Notes under the pieces: generated by a model
Told to the model about the DNA's origin: nothing
The model's database searches: none
Seen by the model: only the letters and a program-made list of their open reading frames with translations
Program-made: the position numbers and the translations under genes
Shown: piece after piece, positions 58,201 through 64,000 of the stretch
Layout: the number at the start of each line of letters is the position of its first letter
Position numbering within the stretch: position 1 is the stretch's first letter
From: Aristolochia californica
Taxonomy: Eukaryota > Streptophyta > Magnoliopsida > Piperales > Aristolochiaceae
NCBI GenBank assembly: GCA_029961685.1
Contig: JARWKL010000014.1
Coordinates: 20,346,452-20,410,451, forward strand
Length of the DNA: 64,000 bases
Direction of reading: 5' to 3'

Positions 58201-60700
58201 AGGTTGTACGAGTGGAATTTCCCCAACGTCGATAAAAAAACATTGGTGTTCATTTTTAGTGCGTGAAAATAATTTACTTCACTCACATTTATTATAGTTT
58301 TCAAATTCTTTTGCGTACATAAAATCTAAAATTTCCATTTTGTTGATCTATTTTTTCCTTATCTTTTTTTTTACGAGAAAACTGGGAGACTAAAAAACTC
58401 AATTTTGAAAAAAAAAATTGAACATCCAAAATGGAAAGGCACAAATGCTAAGAGAGGTAATTCCAAAATGTGTCATTGATTTTTTAGGTCCACTTTTTTG
58501 TAAAATAGGCAAAAAGTGGATTTTGGGCTCTAGTAAATATCCCACCGCACGTTAACTTGAGAATTTTAATTTTTTCTACTCCTTGAAATTTTTGGATCAT
58601 TAGGTCATTTGCATCTTCAACATGTTTCTGGCATGCATATCCAACACATTTAAAACATGTTAGGATCAGTTAGGTATCTCTTTCTTATAAAATTCCACCA
58701 AGCTATCTTGGGTTTTACTAGTGGAATTTCCCCAACGTGGATAACAAAACTTTGGTGTTCATTTTTAGTGCGTGAAAATAATTTTCTTCACTCCCATTTA
58801 TTATAGTTTTCAATTTCTTTTGCATACTTAAACTCTAAAGTTTCCATTTTGTAGTGATCTATATTTGCCTTATCTTTTTGTTTACGAGAAAACTAGGAGA
58901 ATGTGAAACTCAAGTTTGAAAAAAAAAATTGAACAACCAAAATGGAAAAGCACAAATGCTGAGAGAGATTATTCCAAAAAGTATCTGTGGTATTTTAGGT
59001 TGGCTTTTTTGTAAAATAGGCAAAAAGTGGGTTGTTTGGCTCTAATAATTATCCCACAGCACGTTAACTTGAGAATTTTAATTTTTTCTACTCCTTGAAA
59101 TTTTTGGATCATTAGGTCATTTGCATCTTCAACATGTTTCTTACATGCATATCCACCACATTTTAAACATGTTAGGATCAATTACGAATCACTTTCTTCT
59201 AAAATTCCACCAAGCTATTTGGGGTAGTATTAGTGGAATTTCCCCGATGTGGATAACCAAACTTTGGTATTCATTTTTATTGCGTGAAAATAATTTTCTT
59301 CACTCACATTTATTATAGTTTTCAAAATTCTTTTTCATACATAAATCTAAAATTTCCAATTTGTTGTGATCTATATTTGCCTTAACTCTTTGTTAACGAG
59401 AAAACCGGGAGAGCAAAAAACTTGAGTTTTAAAAAAAAAATTGAACATCCAAAATGGAAATGCAAAAATGCTGAGAGAGATAATTCCAAAAAGTAACTAT
59501 GATTTTTTAGGTCCTCTTTTTGTAAAATAGGCAAAAAGTTTGTTGTTTGGCTCTGGTAAATATCCCACCACACATTAACTTCAGAATTTTATTTTTTTCT
59601 ACTTCTTGAAATTTGTGGATCATTAGGTCATTTGCATATTCAACCTGTTTCTTTCATGCATATCCACCACATTTAAAAAATGTTAGGATCAATTCGGAAT
59701 CTCTTTCTTATAAAATTCCACCAAGCTATATGTGGTTGTACTAGTGGAATTTCCCCAACGTGGATAAAAAAACTTTGGTATTAATTTTTAGTGCGTGAAA
59801 ATAATTTTCTTCACTCACATTTTTATAGTTTTCAAATTCTTTTGCATACATAAACTCTAAAATTTCCATTTTCTTGTGATCTATATTTGCCTTATCTTTT
59901 TGTTTACGTGAAAACTGAGAGAGTGAAAAACTCAAGTTTGAAAAAAAATTTGAACATACAAAATGGAAATTAACAAATGCTGAGGGAGATAATTCCAAAA
60001 ACTATATGTGATTTTTTAGGTCCGTTTTTTGCTAAAATAGGCAAAATGTGGGTTGTTTGGCTTAGGTAAATATCCCACCGCACGTTAACTTGAGAAATTT
60101 AATTTTTTCAACTCCTTGAAATTTTTGCATCATTAGATCATTTGCATCTTCAACATGTTTCTGGCATGCATATCCACCACATTTAAAACATTTTAGGATC
60201 AATTAGGAATCTCTTTCTTATAAAATTCCACTAAGCTATCTGGGGTTGTACAAGTGGAATTTCCCCAACTTGGATAACAAAATTTTTATGTTCATTTATA
60301 GTGTGTGAAAATAATTTTCTTTACTCACATTTATTTTAGTTTTCAAATTCTTTTGCATACATAAACTCTAAAATTTCCATTTTTTTGTGATCTATATTTG
60401 CCTGATCATTTTGCTTACGAGAAAATTGGGAGAGTGAAAAACTCAAGTGTCAAAAAAAAATTGAACATCCAAAATGGAAATGCACAAATGCTGAGAGAGA
60501 TAATTCCAAAAAGTATATGTGATTATTTAGGTCCACTTTTTGTAAAATAGGCAAAAAGTGGGTTGTTTGACTCTGGTAAATATCCCACCGCACGTTAACT
60601 TGAGAATTTTAATTAGGCATCTCTTTCTTATAAAATTCCACAAGGCTATTTGAGGTTGTACGAGTGGAATTTCCCCAACGTCGATAACAAAACATTGATG
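52234..60700. repeat. Higher-order repeat of about 2,555 bp (five monomers) within type B
   Basis: Marker variants recur at fixed multiples. CTTAACTCTTTGTTAA: 52,232, 54,273, 56,828, 59,381 (steps 2,041, 2,555, 2,553). CTTCTAAAATTCCACC with CCCCGATGTGG: 52,046, 56,641, 59,196 (4,595 and 2,555). ATTGAACATACAAAATGG: about 52,803, 57,398, 59,951. AACTAGGAGAATG with ATTGAACAACC: about 51,739, 56,332, 58,888. The block is thus built of five-monomer units with one four-monomer variant, the result of recent unequal exchange. Confidence 0.8.
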
Positions 60701-61530
60701 TTCATTTTTAGTGCGTACTTTTGCATACATAAAATCTAAAATATCCTTTTTGTTGTGATCTATTTTTTCCTTATCTTTTTGTTTACGAGAAAACTGGGAG
60801 ATTAAAAACTCAATTTTGAAAAAAAAAATTTAATCATCCAAAATGGAAATGCACAAATGCTGAGAGAGATAATTCCAAAAACTATATGTGATTATTTAGG
60901 TCCACTTTTTCTAAAATAGGCAAAAAGTGGGTTGTTTGACTCTGGTAAATATCCCACCGCACGTTAACTTGAGAATTTTAATTTTTTCTACTGCTTGAAA
61001 TTTTTGCATCAGTAGGTCGTTTGCATCTTCAACATGTTTCTGGCATGCATATCCACCATATTTAAAACATGTTTGGATCAATTTGGATTCTCTTTCTTAT
61101 AAAATTCCACAGGCTATCTGGGGGTGTACGAGTGGAATTTCCCTAAAGTGGATAAGAAAACTTTGGTGTTAATTTTTAGTGCATGAAAATAATTTTCTTT
61201 ACTCACATTTATTGCAGTTTTCAAATTCTTTTGCATACATAAAATCTAAAATTTCCAATTTGTTCTGATCTACATTTGCCTCATCCTATTTTTTTTTGAG
61301 AAAACTGGGAGAGTGAAAAACTCAAGTTTGAAAAAAAAAAATGAACATCCAAAATAGAAATTTAAAAATGCTGAGAGAGATAATTCCAAAAAGTATCTGT
61401 GATTTTTTAGGTCGGTTTTTTTTGTAAAATAGGCAAAAAGTGGGTTGTTTGGCTCTTGTAAATATCCCACCGCTCGTTAACTTGAGAATTTTAATTTTTT
61501 CTACTCCTCGAAATTTTTTTATCATTAGGT

Positions 61531-62720
61531 CATTTGCATCTTCAACATGTTTCTAGCATGCATATCCACCACATTTAATACATGTTAGGATCAATTAGGA
61601 ATCTCTTTCTTATCAAATTCCACCAAGCTATCTGGGGTCGTACTGCTTCCCCCAACGTGGACAACAATACTTTGGTGTTCATTTTTAGTGCATGAAAATA
61701 ATTTTCTTCACTCACATTTATTATAGTTTTCAAATGCTTTTGGATACATAAACTCTAAAATTTCCATTTTATTGTGATCTATATATTGCCTTATCTTTTT
61801 TTTTACGAGAAACTGGGAGAGTGAAAAACTCAACTTTGAAAAAATAATTGAACATCCTAAATGGAAATGCAAAATAAATGGAGAGAGATAATTCCAAAAA
61901 GTATCTGTGACTTTTTAGGTCCGTTTTTTTGTAAAATAGAAAACAAGTGGGTTGTTTGGCTCTGGTAAATATCCCACCGCACGTTAACTTGAGAATTTTA
62001 ATTTTTTCTATTCGTTGAAATTTTTGGATCATTAGGTCATTTGCATCTTCAACATGTTTCTGGCATGCATATCCACCACATTAAAAACATGTTAGGATCA
62101 ATTAGGCATCTCTTTCTTATAAAATTCCACAAGGCTATTTGAGGTTGTACGAGTGGAATTTCCCCAACGTCGATAACAAAACATTGGTGTTCATTTTTAG
62201 TGAGTAAAAATAATTTTATTCACTCACATTTATTTTAGTTTTCAAATTCTTTTGCATACATAAAATCTAAAATTTCCTTTTCGTTGTGATCTTTTTTTGC
62301 CTGATCTTTTTGTTTACAAGAAAACTAGGAGAGTAAAAACTCAATTTTGAAAAAAAAATTTAATCATCCAAAATGGAAAGGTACAAATGCTGAGAGAGGT
62401 AATTGGAAAATGTGTCAATGATTTTTTAGGTCCGCTTTTTTGTAAAATAGGCAAAAAGTGGGCGGTTTGGCTCTGGCAAAAATCCCACCACACGTTAAAT
62501 TGAGATTTTTAATTTTTTCTACTCCTTGAAATTTTTGAATCATTAGGTCATTTGCATCTTCAACATGTTTCTAGCATGCATATCCACCACATTTAATACA
62601 TGTTAGGATCAATTAGGAATCTCTTTCTTATCAAATTCCACCAAGCTATCTGGGGTCGTACTGCTTCCCCCAACGTGGACAACAATACTTTGGTGTTCAT
62701 TTTTAGTGCATGAAAATAAT
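61531..62720. repeat. Two-monomer duplication, 1,018-bp offset
   Basis: Positions 61,531-61,702 and 62,549-62,720 are identical over about 172 bp, including the rare TCGTACTGCTTCCCCC and GTGGACAACAATAC variants. A related older copy with TACTACTTCCCCCAATG is at about 55,145. Confidence 0.8.
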
Positions 62721-63066
62721 ATTCTTCACACACATTTATCATAGTTTTCAAATTATTTTGTATACATTAAATCTAAAATTTCCATTTTTTTGTGATATAT
62801 ATTTGCCTTATCTTTTTGTTTACGGCGAAAACTGGGAGAGTGAAAAACTCATGTTTGAAAAAAAAATTGAACATCCAAAATGGAAATGCAAAAATGCAGA
62901 GAGACATAATTCCAATAAGTATCTATGATTTTTTTAGGTCCGCTTTTGTGTAAAATAGGCAAAAAGTTGGTTGTTTGGTTTTTATAAATATCCCACCGCA
63001 TGTTAACTTGAGAATTTAATTTTTTCAACTCGAAAATTTTGGATCATTAGGTCATTTGCATCTTCA

Positions 63067-63355
63067 ACATGTTATAGTCAAGTAGAAATCATTTCTTTTA
63101 AAATTCCACCAAGCTATTAGGGGTTGTTCTACTAGTGGAATTTCCAAAACGTGGATAACGAAACATTGGAGTTCAGATTTAGTGCATGCAATAATTTTCT
63201 TCACTCACATTTATTATAGTTTGCAAATTTTTTTGCATACATAATAAACTCTAAAACTTTCATTTTGTTGTGATCTATATTTGCCTTATCTTTTTGTTTA
63301 CGAGAAAAGTGGGAGAGCGAAAACTCAAGTTTAAAAAAAAATTGAACATCCAAAA
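63067..63355. repeat. Type-A monomer tract embedded in type-B array
   Basis: Nearly identical to 34,371-34,659 and type A in character (no extra A after GTGCATGCAAT, CTATTAGGGG), surrounded by type B. On the left it begins where TCTTCAACATG runs straight into TTATAGTC, skipping about 35 bp between two ACATG motifs. Confidence 0.88.
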
Positions 63356-64000
63356 TGGAAATGCACAAATACTGAGAGAGATAATTCCAAAAGTATCTGT
63401 GATTTTTTAGATCCCTTTTTTTGTAAAATAGGCAAAAAGTAGGTTGTTTGGCTATGGTAAATATCCCACCGCACGTTAACTTGAGAATTTTAATTTTTCT
63501 ACTGCTTGAAATTTTTGGGTCATTAGGTCATTTGCATCTTCAACATGTTTTTGGCATGCATATCCACCATATTTAATACATGTTAGGATCAATTAGGAAT
63601 CTCTTTCTTATAAAATTCCACCAAGCTATCTAGGGTTGTACAAGTGGAATTTCCCCAACGTCGATAATAAATATTTGGTGTTCATTTTTAGTGCCTGAAT
63701 ATAGTTTTCCTCACTCACATTTATTATAGTTTTCAAATTCTTTTGCCTACATAAACTCTAAAATTTCCATTTTGTTGTGATCTATATTTGCCTTATCTTT
63801 TTGTTTACGAGAAAACTGGGAGAGAGAAAAACTCAATTTTGAAAAAAAAAATTGATCAACCAAAATGGAAATGCACCAATGCTTGGAGAGATAATTCCAA
63901 AAAGTATCTGTGATTTTTTAGGTCCGCTTTTTTGTAAAATAGGCAAAAAGTGGGGGTTTTGGCTCTAGGAAATTTTCCACCGCCCGTTAACATGAGAATT

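Larger units (their letters stand above)
43771..64000. repeat. Satellite array of about 510-bp monomers, type B
   Basis: Diagnostic variants: GCGTGAAAATAATTTTC (extra A), GAGAATTTTAATTTTT (extra T), CTATCTGGGGTTG, CAAATTCTTTTGC, AAAATTTCCATTTT and CCCCAACGTGG. Landmark steps are about 501-520 bp. Distal monomers fall into recurring kinds that form a higher-order repeat. Deletions at about 46,309 and 60,610-60,720 shorten single monomers. No genes or other insertions are seen in these 20 kb. Confidence 0.93.

Noticed and set aside
1..64000. CRISPR-like regular repeats
   Set aside because: The repeats are contiguous 508-678-bp monomers without unique spacers, in a eukaryotic genome; they are satellite DNA.

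Overview
This is plant nuclear DNA, most likely from a flowering plant and from heterochromatin. It has two parts. About 45.6 kb is one AT-rich satellite DNA, present on both sides. Inside it sits an 18.35 kb block (7,447-25,798) of degenerate endogenous pararetrovirus (family Caulimoviridae). I see no host protein gene, tRNA, rRNA or CRISPR array. The species cannot be named from this sequence.

Layout. 1-7,446: satellite monomers of about 508 bp. 7,447-12,159: viral copy M1 (minus strand, circularly permuted, deleted). 12,160-19,290: viral copy P (plus strand, nearly full length). 19,291-25,798: viral copy M2 (minus strand, nearly full length). 25,799-25,834: short filler plus a run of 30 G. 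25,835-32,695: long monomers of about 678 bp. 32,696-43,770: about 508-bp monomers of type A. 43,771-64,000: about 510-bp monomers of type B, with a higher-order repeat of about 2,555 bp in its distal part. The virus lies inside the 175-bp segment that distinguishes long from short monomers.

Virus. Comparing the three copies gives a genome of about 7.5 kb with this gene order: tRNA-iMet primer site, ORF1 (about 108 aa, unknown), ORF2 (about 102 aa, a stand-alone viroplasmin/RNase H1 N-terminal-type domain), ORF3 (71 aa, basic, unknown), ORF4 (coat protein with CCHC zinc knuckle, about 580 aa), ORF5 (aspartic protease, reverse transcriptase, RNase H, about 655 aa), ORF6/ORF7 (a transactivator-like TAV protein split by an in-frame UAG-AUG), an enhancer-like repeat region, a TATA box and a long leader with a 52-aa upstream ORF. 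Neighbouring ORFs overlap as ATGA or lie 1-2 nt apart, the layout expected for reinitiation-based translation. I find no 30K-type movement protein. The order coat-pol-TAV resembles the caulimovirus/soymovirus/cavemovirus/solendovirus group, but the free-standing viroplasmin ORF upstream of the coat protein does not fit the arrangement I know.

All three copies carry frameshifts and stops, and at least six stops are CGA-to-TGA changes, as expected from deamination of methylated CpG. None looks able to make virus. P and M2 form a large inverted repeat that could feed small-RNA silencing. The M1 promoter faces out into the left satellite array.
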